Shown: positions 1-10,999 of the stretch, in pieces
Numbering within the stretch: position 1 is the first letter of the stretch
How the letters are laid out: every line of letters begins with the position of its first letter
NCBI GenBank assembly: GCA_001969505.1
Contig: LSSK01000844.1
Span: 1-45,858 of the forward strand
Length of the DNA stretch: 45,858 nt
Direction of reading: 5' to 3'
Source: Zancudomyces culisetae
Taxonomy: Eukaryota > Kickxellomycota > Harpellomycetes > Harpellales > Legeriomycetaceae
Made by a program: the position numbers and the translations under genes
Notes under the pieces: model-generated
What the model saw: the letters and a program-made list of their open reading frames with translations, nothing else
What the model was told of the DNA's origin: nothing
The model's database searches: none

Positions 1-975
1 TTTTGTTTTTTCAATTAGTTGGAAACTATTATAGTAATTATACTATGTACTATTTTATTATAAGTTTTCACTATAATACTATAAGTTCCTGTGTAGAACC
101 AACTTTATTAAATTGATATTTTTTCTTTCTAGGTCTTTTAAACAACCTATTTATACAAAATTCAAATACTAATAGAAATTAATTTATACTAATAAACTAC
201 TTTTTTTACTTTCTTATCATGTCATAGAAAAACCATAAAGATAAAAAAACTATACATGATTCCTACAAATAAATAAACATATGCAAACATTCATGATTTG
301 CATAAACAAATACTACTTAAAATATACTAATAAAATATGCACAGACTACTTCTGTGTTTACTAATAATAAATAAATATGTGTAAACTACAAACAAATATT
401 AAACAAGTAAGTCAAACAATTAAGTATAATACTATAAATAATAAATATTTACAAGAAAATATCATAAAATCATATAAATATTTATATAAATGATAAACAT
501 ATAGGTATGTTTACTCATTATATAACATTTTGTTTATCAGATTAAGCTTATATATATTATACCAGTTTAACAATTAATTATTTTTTTTTGTTAAACTCAG
601 TACACATTTACATCAATACAGATTTGTTATCAGCGTCGTCTAATGGTTATTGAGCAATAATTAAAAAATTCTAAACTCTACTCAACCCAGCATACCCAAA
701 CTGTTTTATGAATAGCCAGAAATTATCACTAACCTTTAAACAAATAGTTGTATGTTTGAAGTACGCAACGTTTAGCTAACACTAAATGATATACCAATAT
801 CAACATATTTTTATAGTTAATTCAAGTTAACCTGTACATTAATACCAAATAAACAGCTAAAAGAATAAATCGTTAAAAAGTACCAATCTACTTCTTTCAA
901 AATGGCGGCTAGTTGCTTTGTAAAAAACAATAAAAAAACCTCTACAAAACTAAGAGCATGCAAAGCTTTTGGGGC
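1..975. other. AT-rich intergenic region downstream of HIS3
   Basis: I see no gene here. The stretch is very AT-rich, dominated by short A and T runs, and has no open frame with recognisable protein character. It lies 3' of HIS3, which is transcribed leftwards and ends at 976, so it holds that gene's terminator region. No tRNA-like or repeat structure was recognised. Confidence 0.6.
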
Positions 976-1861
976 TTATAAAACACCTTTTGTACTGGGA
1001 ACGCTAGTATCCCCAGTTAGCTCAACAGCCTGCTTAAGTGCAACCGCTAGCGCCTTAAATGCTGATTCAGCCTTATGGTGGTCATTGTCCCCTCTGATGT
1101 TGTCTACATGAACTGTAATCCCTGCGCTTGTGGCAAACGAAGATATTACGTGCGGAATCATTTCACATGACAGCTGTCCTATCATATCGCGCTTCAGCGA
1201 CAAGTTTGCATGGCAATATCCACGACCAGATATATCCACCACTGCTCTTGATAAAGCCTTGATTTATTTCATATTTCATTTATCATATTTAATGTTTCAT
1301 TTAGCATTCGGTTTTCATAATATTTAACACTCATTTACGCAGAAATACCCAAAAGCACAGGTTGCGAATTAGTAGAAAGATTAGTGCAATATACTTACCT
1401 CGTCCAGTGGGCAATATGCGTAACCGAATCGTTTAATTCCTCGAGGTTCCCCAAGAGCCTGCTTAAACGCTTGTCCTAGAGCTATGGCGGTATCCTCGGC
1501 AGTGTGGTGGTCGTCAATATGAATGTCACCCACACAATTCAATCGCAATTCCCAGTTTGCATGTTTTGCAAGCGCATAGTACATCTATTTGTTATACATT
1601 GTTTTTTTCCTATTACTTGAATTAAATAATTCTTTAAAAATAGCAGACCAGCCTTGAGCCAAGTAATAGGGGTGGGGTGTTAAATGGTGAATTTGGAGAA
1701 TGACATACATGATCAAGAAAACCGATTCCAGTATCGATCTGTGTGTCAAACAAGATATCATTGGTTTCGTGGAAAGGTCCTATTCTTAAAAACACAGAAA
1801 CATCGGTTTCGTTTGTCTTTCTCGATATCTTCGCCAGCCTTGATTTTGTTGGATTCTCCAT
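976..1861 (-). CDS. HIS3: Imidazoleglycerol-phosphate dehydratase (three exons)
   Basis: This enzyme converts imidazole glycerol phosphate to imidazole acetol phosphate in histidine biosynthesis. Exons on the minus strand are 1861-1709, 1584-1399 and 1257-976, giving 206 residues, close to the yeast HIS3 length (about 220). The sequence shows GIGFLDH at the end of exon 1, the metal-binding motif [10 protein letters not shown] in exon 2, PLDE at the exon 2/3 join followed by ALSRAVVD, and [15 protein letters not shown] in exon 3. It ends in STKGVL. Donors are GTATGT and GTAAGT, and all junctions are phase 0. The first in-frame ATG of exon 1 is at 1861; the upstream extension has no ATG. A one-mismatch Gcn4-like site (TGACTTA) lies at 2094-2100 in the 298 bp to JIP5; this is only suggestive. 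S. cerevisiae HIS3 has no intron, so two here is notable. Identity is certain from the motifs; exon edges are inferred. Confidence 0.95.
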
Positions 1862-2159
1862 TTTTCTTTTCTTTGTATTTCGCAACGAAAATTCTGTTTA
1901 TTAGTTTTTCAGTATCGACTTTTTTATATTATATGGGATTAAAGAAATGTTCGGTGGAAATTTCAGCATTTTATATTTTTTCATTTCAGCAAAACGTAAT
2001 TGATAATTTTGATTGATCAAAAAGTTTGGAACATCCAGGTAAGGGATTTTTTTTACCAGATTTGCAGGTTTTTTGTGTATTAGCACATTTTAATGACTTA
2101 TTAAGGTGGTGCAAAACCAGCAAACAGTGAAATTCTATACAAAAACTCGAAAATAGTGG

Positions 2160-4009
2160 CTATTTATTAATGTCTTTAAAAAACGACTTGAGTTTTGCCT
2201 TTGATGTATTCTTTGGTTTGGCTGTTTGTTTTCTTTTGGCTGGAATGTTGAGCAAAGAAGACGAAACGCCAGGTTGTGGTATTGTTGTGGATACAAACTC
2301 AGAGCCAGACTCAGAGTGAGAATGAGAGTTAGCATCAGAACCAAAACCAGAATCAGAGTCAGAATCAGAAGCAGCGTTTACATTTGTGTTCTTTACATTT
2401 GTGTTCTTCTTAGGGTTAGCCGTAGGTTGAACAAATGCAGAATTTGTGTCTGAATCCGAGCCAGAGTCAGAGTCAGAGTCAGAGCCCGAATCTGATCTTG
2501 TGGCTGAATCCGAGTTGGATGATGTACCCGATGACGAATCTGAGTCATAATTGAAAGAAATCTTCTGGTCATACTTTTGGTAGATGCTGGATGTGTTCCA
2601 AAATTTGATTTTAGAATCTTGTGCCAAACTCACCAAGTATTTTTTGTCCCATGTCAATAAAACTCTCTCAACAGGCAACGCTCCATGCTTCCCCACCTTT
2701 CCTGAATAGCTATGGGGATAGAGACTAATGACTCTTATATGACCATCTCCCCCTCCAGCGATCAACGTATTTTCATTAATTTTACAAAGAGACTCAATAC
2801 TGCTTGGGTTTCCTGGAAATCTATCAGAAACGTCCCCGAATTGTCCATATTTAAACAACCCCAAAACGCCTTCCTGGGTTCCCACTGCCACCTTAGACCC
2901 GTTCCTAACTAGGGCTACACTCGAAAGCTCTTCATCTTGATTGTCTGATACCATTATCGGTGTGGTCTTACGTATATCATATACTGACAAACACCCATCA
3001 CCGCTCGTAACAATAAGATTTCTCTTTTTTTGGTTAAATATCATGTCTGAAATATAATCGACGTGCTCCTTATAAACGAGGGCCTGTTTTTTGCTCCTAA
3101 CATCCCATACCTATTCCAATTTATTTTGATTCAAGCGTGTTTACTTGAGCGTTGCATATTATAATCCGAGTAATCATGATTTTAATGTTTTCAGACATAC
3201 CTTTATTGTGCCATTATCATCACCGGTCGCCAAGGTGTGTTCGTCTATCGTCATCAGTCGGTTTATAGGTGCCCTTTTGTTTATTATTTATTGCCCATTA
3301 GTCATTGATCCTTTTTTAATACGCCGAATATATATGCTAAATTTTTCAATAGTACAGATGATACCATATGTATGAATAAGAATAACAAGTCTCATTCTTA
3401 CTTGTGCGCCTCTAGCTGGCTGTGTAGCACATCAGCTTTTTCCAAATCAATATAATTCCAACTTTTATCCTTTGAGCCTGTATATATCCCTATTATAGAA
3501 CGTTTGGTCCAACTTATTATTTTGCTACTTTTGGACGTCAAGTCTAGATATTGTTTCAAAAAAAAAAGTTCTGGACTCTAGTTACCTTTTCCATCAACCG
3601 AAAAACTCAGTGTTCTACACGTTTTACTATGAACCTTTTTTTTGTAAACCCGCACGTTTGATTCATTTTCTTTGTATTTATTTCTACGTTTATCAATAAA
3701 AGTATGAATAATCTTTGTCTTTGAGCCGAATCGAGTTTTGCAAAAAAAACGCAAAATTTTAATATCGAAAACCCAGTGTGGTAATCTCAAAAGTAAACTG
3801 TGTTGTACTTACATAAACAGATAGCCCGACAACAGTCCCGTTGCTACAAGATTCTTTGAGGGATGCAACGATATATCGAAGGTTTGATCAGTAAATCGTA
3901 GATTCTTTGGTACATTTATTTTTGTCGACTATTTTTTTTTGTTAACACGTTTTTCTCTTGTACTTTTTCTGTATATGGCTATTATTATGTGAGCAAATGG
4001 ACTTACCAT
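2160..4009 (-). CDS. JIP5: WD-repeat ribosome-biogenesis protein JIP5/WDR55 (six exons)
   Basis: JIP5/WDR55 proteins are nucleolar WD-repeat propellers linked to large-subunit ribosome maturation. My model has exons 4009-4007, 3928-3813, 3683-3586, 3489-3402, 3273-3201 and 3110-2160 on the minus strand, encoding 442 residues. Family landmarks include SKDKSW, the TGDDNGTIKVWD propeller strand, and SGDGCLSVYDIR. From about residue 314 the protein turns into an Asp/Ser-rich acidic tail and ends in a Lys-rich segment, as in other fungal members. All five introns close in frame (phases 0, 2, 1, 2, 0). Exon 1 is the ATG alone, directly followed by GTAAGT: exon 2 has an in-frame stop before its AG and contains no methionine. 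The donor after exon 3 is the weak GTAACT. The downstream neighbour is HIS3, on the same strand. Identity is strong; the exact acceptor of exon 3 rests on codon phase. Confidence 0.9.
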
Positions 4010-4460
4010 TATATACAACTTTTGAACCACCAACTTTTATATTCAATTGAGCTTTGCAACTTGTATTATTTGCGTAATTCCTCATTCCTCATTCCTCGTT
4101 CCCCCTTTTTTTATTTTTACTAGCTGATCAAAAATTTTCACGTTTTTTAGGAATTGAAAAATAAAATATCAGCCATACATGCTCTTGTTCACACTTTTAG
4201 TTCTTTTTGATTAGCGTTTATGGTTTTGCCACCTTTACGCGCTGGGGAAAATAGGAATTATAAAAATTGCTAGCAGTATGTTAACAATGAAGTGGTGGAG
4301 GATGTTAAAATACGATCCTAAAATCGCGGTTTGTTTTATGATTTATATGCATCAATACTGAATAACTAATATTATGGTACGTTTAAAGTAACGAAAAAAG
4401 ACAAATATAAATATAAAAACAAGAATACGAATAATGCATTGAAACTATATTCAGACATGC
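4010..4460. other. Intergenic, JIP5 promoter and EHD3 3' end
   Basis: This 451 bp gap lies between the JIP5 start codon and the EHD3 stop codon; both genes run leftwards. It must contain the JIP5 promoter. It is AT-rich with T runs near 4100-4120. I recognise no specific factor site and no coding frame. Confidence 0.5.
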
Positions 4461-6256
4461 TCAATGTTTACTAAAATAGCCCACATGATCTACACGCAGT
4501 AAATAGTGCATTACTTTCTGAATAACTCCATCTTTTCCTCCGTATTTCTCAACAAGTATACTTACTAGCCTAGCTTTTGCTATGTTTCCAGGATAGTTGT
4601 AATTTAGAACTCTCGTACATACGTAATCAATTTCCAAGTCAGTAGGGAGTGCAAACCCCCTGTGAGGCGAGAGAATATAATCAATATCGCTAGGAAATGC
4701 TAAACTATAGTCAGTATCTGGTGGACCAAAAAATTTCTTTTGAATTTTATCCAAATCAACCACATCTAACCTAGATGGGTTCCATTTTGGCTGCCTCTTT
4801 TTTGTGACCAGCAGTTCGGTCACCCCTTCACGAAAATCACTGCCTTCAATTATCCTACACGCAACTTGCGATTCCATCTCTAAACATGCTTTTAAACTCA
4901 TGTTTCTGCCTCTTCTAAGCAACTCAAGAGTAACTTTTAAGGATGTGGGTGATCTTTTCTTCATTTCTTCAATCGTTACTACAGCCCATTCTTGCATATC
5001 GGTTTCTCTTTTCAGCGCGCCCATGATGTCTTCAATAGTTGAGAAACAAAAACATCTGTTAATAACATCAGTATACTTTAACATCGAATAGGTATATATT
5101 TTTCCTTGTGAGGCATTTACATCTGGCTCAACAAACTCCTCTAGCACTTTGTTGATAGCATTATAATCCTTATGTTGAATTCTTGCCAATCTCTCCTCTA
5201 GTTCGGGCAATTTTTTTGACTTTACGTAGTGTGTTCCAATCCCCGCATAAAATATATCACGAGCCCTCAGCCTATGTCCCATCAAGCCCATGTAAGTTCC
5301 CAATTCACCATCCAGCCTTGATAGAAAAAACGATGCACCTACATCCGGGAAAAGCCCAATAAGTGTTTCTGGCATTGCAACAATAGAGTTTTCTGTCACT
5401 ACGCGGAAGGGTGCGTGTATGCTGATTCCTAAGCCACCACCCACTATAAAATTTATTTTTGATAGCCATACATTTATACCTATACTCTTTTTTTAAAAAG
5501 TAGCCTTAATGGAAAAAATCTCAAACACAATAAATACACTAACTTGCTATCCCGTCAATCAGGGCAACTACAGGCTTTTTACTAACCCCTACGGTATAGC
5601 ACATCAGATATAAATCCTTGAAGAATTCACGCTTCGCATGGATACTAGAAGATGCAATGTGCGCTATTATTTTTTGCTTATTTTAATAAGTTTACCAAAT
5701 ACCCTACACATTTCTTTGAACGTGGGCTATTTAAACCCAGGTCGTACAAAAATATACCAAGCAGAACTTTTTTTTTTAATTGTAAGATAGTGGGCTTCAT
5801 TTTACCTATTAGGTCGCCTCCCGCGCAAAAAATGCCTGGTGTGGATGATTTAATTATCATCACATTACACTCTTCTAACTGCTCCCATTCCTATGAATAA
5901 GAATAGCAACACTATCTAAAGCCAATGCAATAAGATGTGCTCGTTTTCATATTCGCATATTGCGAGTGTTTTCCTATTAGAAAAACAGATTTCTCAGAGT
6001 ACATACATTAACCTTATTTTTAATTATTTTTGCCATTGCAGAGTTTATGCTGTTGAGTGAGCGTGGTTTGTTAAGCACCATCGAATATGCTCTTTCATAC
6101 TTTGTCAATATTATATGCTCCTAGTTATTTGTTTAGTACTCAAAATAAAAATAAAAGTTACATTTTCATTGGTAGATTGCTCAACAGTGCTAATCAACTC
6201 AGCCAAGTGAGCTCATATTCATATTCATATTCATATTATATTATAACTCTTACCAT
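4461..6256 (-). CDS. EHD3: 3-hydroxyisobutyryl-CoA hydrolase (crotonase fold, six exons)
   Basis: The enzyme hydrolyses 3-hydroxyisobutyryl-CoA in valine breakdown and belongs to the enoyl-CoA hydratase/isomerase superfamily. Model exons on the minus strand are 6256-6254, 6197-6162, 6120-6007, 5890-5806, 5663-5544 and 5443-4461, giving 446 residues. Motifs seen are LNKPRSLNSIN, GIFCAGGDL, KPVVALIDGIAMGGGLGIS (oxyanion-hole glycines) and AMPETLIGLFPDVGASFFLSRL with the family acidic residues. Donors are varied: GTAAGA, GTAACT, GTATGT, GTAAAA and GTTAGT. The second intron is only 41 nt (6121-6161) but holds a TACTAAAC branch site. The first exon is tentative: it would be ATG alone, with an intron full of TCATAT repeats. 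No mitochondrial targeting sequence is visible at the modelled N-terminus, although the yeast and animal enzymes are mitochondrial. The C-terminus is SKH, not a canonical peroxisomal signal. The family call is certain; the first 13 residues are not. Confidence 0.88.
6213..6236. repeat. TCATAT hexamer microsatellite, four copies
   Basis: Four perfect tandem copies of TCATAT. The array falls inside the proposed 56-nt first intron of the EHD3-type gene and makes up nearly half of it. Confidence 0.9.
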
Positions 6257-8594
6257 TTTTATTCTTCAGTCTTTCCCTGACTCTTTTATTTTTTATATCC
6301 TTAAGCGAAAATCAATAAACGGTAAAGAGAATAAAAAGAAAGAAAGCAGTATTTAAACGTTGCTGTCTCCAGAAAGATTGAAAATGAAACGTACTACTAT
6401 GAGTACGCCTCTTTACTCTTCTACACTATTAGTATCTTCCATTTTAGATTCTATTGTAACATGCATCTTCCATTTTAGGCCGGTTCTTGCATACAAGTTG
6501 ACCTTTATGGTAAGCTTCATCCTTTTTTAGTGCATAGTACCAATCAAAGCTATCACACTTTATATGTGGACATTAAATCAACCACTCCAATGATAGAATT
6601 AAGTAGAAGGCAGAAATGTTCTTTTAGAAAATTAGAATGATGAACATCTCGCCTTTAGTTTGGTAAAATATCTACAAAATTACAGTTTTCAAATAAAGAC
6701 ACAAATATCAGTTGAAACGAAGCTGGTAAGTCTTGCTAGAATTGTTCCTCAATGGCACAGCTCTCTGTACTTTTTTGGACTTGGGTACGAGAATATTGTA
6801 ATTATATTCTAATAGCGATTTTGGTAGTGGTAAACAATTCGGAGCATCCAGAAATGTATACCAAGCACATATTCGGCCTAATTGCATTTATCTAAGTAAT
6901 TTTCGCTATAGAAACCAATAAAATCATTTTATTTGATCTTAGCTGGACCACACCACCCTCCGATCACGGTTTCGACCGGAATAGGCCACAATTGATAACC
7001 AAATACCCCTGCCTGATAAAAATAAAACTTTCTATCCCAAGTGTGGTTTTTACTTTTTTATATATAAAATATTGGAAGCTGGCTAATTCATTACGCTCAT
7101 TAAATCTGCAATATACCTTTGCTTGTTTGTCCTGTGATACTCATTGTGTATTTTCCAACTAACTGCTAAAAATTCTTCCTTTCTCAATCTTTTTGAGGAA
7201 AAATTGCTAATTCGGATTTTATTGGCAGTTGATGTTCTAGCTTTACAAAAAAACGAATAAAATATTCCTTTTATACCAAGACACGCTACATGTGCAAACT
7301 TCATTGTGGTGAGTTATGTTCTAGCTCCTGACCTATTGAGTTTTAGATATCAATGGCTGAATAATTTTATCCAAGAAAATAAAACAAAAAAACTCAATCA
7401 AGTTTCCCAGGAGATTTAATTTTTCCAACTGATACCACTCCAAACTTTTTACTCTCTTGCTCTCTTGCTCTCTTGCTCTCTTGCTCCCACACTTCCTCCA
7501 AGATAATGATGATGCATGGGTGCATATTTCTCAGCAAGACACTTTGTGACTTGTATCTGGGGTAAAACTTTGAATAATTCCGGAATGCAACAATAGTCAA
7601 TAATGCTCACATTCGACACATAGCAAGGCTATTCGTTAATTACCAAGCCCTTCAACTCTCTTAAACCTGAATTTCTAATGTATTGTTTTAGGCTGTCCAT
7701 ACGTATTTATTCTAGTTTTCACACTATATCCTCTCTTCAACTTCCAACCACCGATAAATTAGCACGAATAAGAAATAAAATAACACCATATGACATTTCC
7801 ATTAATAATCCTGGCAAGGAGCGCTGGTTCAGTAATGAGTGTATGTGATATTGTTGATTATCTTGTAAATTTAGGAGAAAAACGATAGCCAACCAAGCTA
7901 GAGCAACATCTTTACACTACTGGTACAAGGATTATATTCTATTCACATGTTATTGTTTTGAAATAATCAAATAAAAATAGCTTAAGGGGGAATATCCTCA
8001 ACTATGTTGAAAATCACCTTAAATATGATACTAACCAATGCAAATGTGAACCTTTTTTGGGTTTGTAAAAACAAAAAAAAAACAAATCACAATAATTTTA
8101 AAAGTATTATCCTCTGGCTAGAAGAGTTCACTATAACATTCCCTCGACCCAGAACTAGAAAAGTAATAGTTATTCTCTTTGCTTTATTAGGCTGGACCTT
8201 TATGTGCCAAATTCTGCTTTTTATGAAAATAACTTTCACCCTTTTCACTAAACTCTTCTTATTTTTTCCCTTTTTTATACTAACTTGTGGGATTTTGTGC
8301 ATAAGACCATTTTGAGATTAAAAAAAGGATAGAAACTTGCGGCATCGATGTAAATAAGGAAATTTTGAATATACCACAAGAAGTAAAAAATAAAAAATAG
8401 AAACATGTGTGTGTATGTATATATATAACTATAAATTGTAATAGCAGTTATATATACATGTCACATTACCTCATCTCATAAACTCAAAGCAGTTGTTATT
8501 ATTTTTTTTATACCTATATACAGATGTATTGTACTTTTTTTTTTGTCAAGTCAACCCATTTTAAAAATTCTACCTTAAATAAAAACAGGATATA
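6257..8594. other. Divergent intergenic region between EHD3 and KEX1
   Basis: The 2.3 kb between two divergently transcribed genes must include both promoters. It is AT-rich. A 14-bp direct repeat (ATCTTCCATTTTAG at 6434-6447 and 6465-6478) lies upstream of EHD3, and an octamer array sits at 7453-7484. A 73-residue ATG frame on the minus strand (7304-7083) has a basic, charged C-terminal half, but I recognise no family and cannot support it as a gene. A TATATATA run near 8447 lies upstream of KEX1. Confidence 0.5.
7453..7484. repeat. TCTCTTGC octamer tandem repeat, four copies
   Basis: Four perfect copies of the 8-bp unit TCTCTTGC in intergenic DNA between the divergent EHD3-type and KEX1 genes. 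The minus strand is purine-rich. No function can be assigned. Confidence 0.9.
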
Positions 8595-10373
8595 ATGCTA
8601 ATACCCATTATACTCCTATGTCTATACATATGTTTGGCATCGGATGTTCAAACCCACGACAATGATCTGTTTAAACGTAAGTCATAAAGATTTATCTTTT
8701 TATGTAAAAAAATATATATATTTACTGGCATTTGGGTGTTAGGTACAAGATAGTAGAACAGTGAAGTGTTATTAAAAACATTAGAATTGCTTTAAAAGAG
8801 CTTTTTTTTATTTTAACAAATAGAAGTGAAATGGAAAAGACATTCTAGAAAAGAATTTGACTTTAAAAAGGAAAAAAGTGATGGCATCTATAACTTGAAA
8901 CGTGATCTTATATTTGATAGTACCATCGATGAACCAAAGAAAAATGTCACAAAGAAAACAAAGAAGGATTATGAGGTAATCAAGTTACCTGGGATTGTAG
9001 ATAGCAGACTGCAGGAAATAAAGAACTATGCAGGTCATATTGAACTTGAGGGTCCTTCTAAAAAAATGTTTTTTTGGCTTCTAAAAAACACAACTAATGA
9101 ATACAATAACGATAAGTTTGTATTGTGGTTAAATGGTGGACCGGGTTGCAGTAGCTTGGATGGTCTATTTCTTACAAACGGGCCCTATATTTTTAATGAA
9201 GATGGGAACATAGTTAAAAGGGATTATGCCTTTACTGACCTTGTTGACGTTCTTTATATTGATCAGCCATTTGGAACAGGCTACAGTCACACCGACTCTA
9301 CCAATTATGTCAAAACATATGTCGAATCTACAGCATATTTGACGAGGTTTTTAAAAAACTTCTACAACATCTTTCCAGAGTACAGAAGCAGAGAACTATA
9401 TATTAGTGGTGAAAGTATGGCTGGAACCTACCTACCATATTTGGCCCAAAGCTTGCTAAAACAAAAAGAAAGGCTAGGAATAAACTTGGGTGGGGTTATG
9501 ATAGGTAATGGTTGGATTGATCCAAAAAGTACCTATGCATCATACGGTCCGTTCATAAATAGTGTTAAAAAGATGACACCAGAAGGGAACGAAAAAATAA
9601 ATATTGCAACCAACAGTTGCATGGAACACTACAGCAATAACAGCGTCAACAATATCATAGTTGAGGAATGCGAAAGCATTGTTGAAACTATCCTAGCAGC
9701 CGGAGTCAATAAAGCTGGTAAATGCTACAACATTTATGATGTAAGACTGACGGATACTATACCTGCATGTGGAATGAACTGGCCACCAAGCGTTAAGCTA
9801 CTTAAACAATATGCTTCAAGGATTGATGTGCAACTAGCACTTAATATTGCTCCCGAAAACGTTAATCAAACCTGGGTCGAGTGCAATGATGATGTGAATG
9901 AGGTGTTGTCAAGAGATACCGCAACGCCACCATCTGTCACACTACTCCCAAGTTTGTTAAAGGATACCAGAATATTACTCTTTGATGGGGATCAAGATTT
10001 TCTTTGCAATAAATTATCACACCAATATCTCATTGGAAATCTGACTTGGAATGGCTACAGGGGTTTTACAAAAAGAGAGTATACTAGTAATAGCGGTTGG
10101 CTGGTGCCTGGTAAAAGTTCAGGGTGGTATCACGAAGAAAGAGGTTTGGGATATTCTGTAATTTATAATGCTAGTCACATGGCTGGCTACGACAAGCCAA
10201 GGGAAATGCTTGATTTGTTGAAATACTTTGCCAATCTTCAAGATGCAGATGGTACACGATTGGTTATCCAGCCACCCCAAAATATTACTAATGTTGCAGC
10301 GAATATTGTGCCAGGTTTCCTTTCTGTGTATTTGCATTTATTTATTCTTGTTATCTCTGTTTACTTTTTCTAG
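8595..10373 (+). CDS. KEX1: Kex1-type serine carboxypeptidase (two exons)
   Basis: Kex1 trims C-terminal Lys and Arg from secreted precursors after Kex2 cleavage, in the late Golgi. Exons 8595-8676 and 8824-10373 encode 543 residues; the intron has a GTAAGT donor and a TTTTAAC branch-like site before TAG. Exon 1 supplies a signal peptide (about residues 1-16). A Lys-rich pro-like stretch (about 29-75) precedes the S10 catalytic domain: WLNGGPGCSS, GESMAGTYLPY with nucleophile Ser225, IGNGWIDP, FDGDQDFLCN (415-419 acidic residues, catalytic Asp), and NASHMAGYDKP with His479. CGMNWP and the surrounding segment match Kex1 better than vacuolar carboxypeptidase Y. Two features are odd. The residue after the nucleophile is Met where the family normally has Tyr. 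The protein ends in a hydrophobic segment with no cytosolic tail, unlike the longer S. cerevisiae Kex1 (about 730 residues, acidic region, TM, tail). Confidence 0.93.
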
Positions 10374-10999
10374 ATTATAGAATTTATAAATAGGATATCA
10401 TTTTCTCTTGAAAATAAAAAACCAACCAAACCGAATACCACTAACACGCCTTAAACTTTTATGATAACTTGAAAGATAAGCTTGCAAAGGCGTGTTCAAA
10501 ATGTAGGAGCCTTGGTTTTCCCGATGGATGCTGGGCGGTGTTTCGTAAAGGTTTTTGTCTTTTTACTAGAACGGATTTTTTATTTTGATATTTTTAAACA
10601 TTATCGTTTTGTGTTTTTTTTCTGCTATTGAAAGTTAGTATAATATTGGCTTATTTTTATGCACCTTCAAAATACAGGTCATAATTTGGTATGAATTGAT
10701 GTTGTACAATGTCAAAGTTTTTTATTAGAGAATCAAAATGTTCTATTAATAGAAGAAACCGATTCAAAATTTCGTTAAAAAAATAAATCAAAAAATCACC
10801 GGAAGTTACAACCAATGTATTTAGATCTTACAAAAGCTATAAATTAAATTATCAACAATTCTTACAAAAAAAAATGGTTGCGAAAAAAAAATAATTTGAG
10901 GCAAAGCCAACCTTGTATATCTTGAAGAAAAATCCTTTAATGGAATTGATCAAATACCAACATACTTTTTCTTTCATATACTAATAGATAGGCATAAAA
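10374..10999. other. Intergenic, promoter of the secreted-protein gene
   Basis: This 626 bp gap separates KEX1 from the next plus-strand gene. It is AT-rich with A runs near 10867-10890. A TATAAA element at 10838-10843, about 160 bp before the ATG, is a plausible TATA box. No gene is seen. Confidence 0.45.

Noticed and set aside
902-1327. Plus-strand open frames over HIS3
   Set aside because: They are antisense to conserved HIS3 exons and carry no independent protein features.
7083-7304. 73-codon ATG frame on the minus strand
   Set aside because: The charged C-terminal half looks somewhat protein-like, but no family, repeat or splice context supports it, and its length is near chance in AT-rich DNA.
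8004-8315. 103-codon hydrophobic plus-strand frame upstream of KEX1
   Set aside because: The composition is what T-rich intergenic DNA yields; the opposite strand is also open and no motif is visible.
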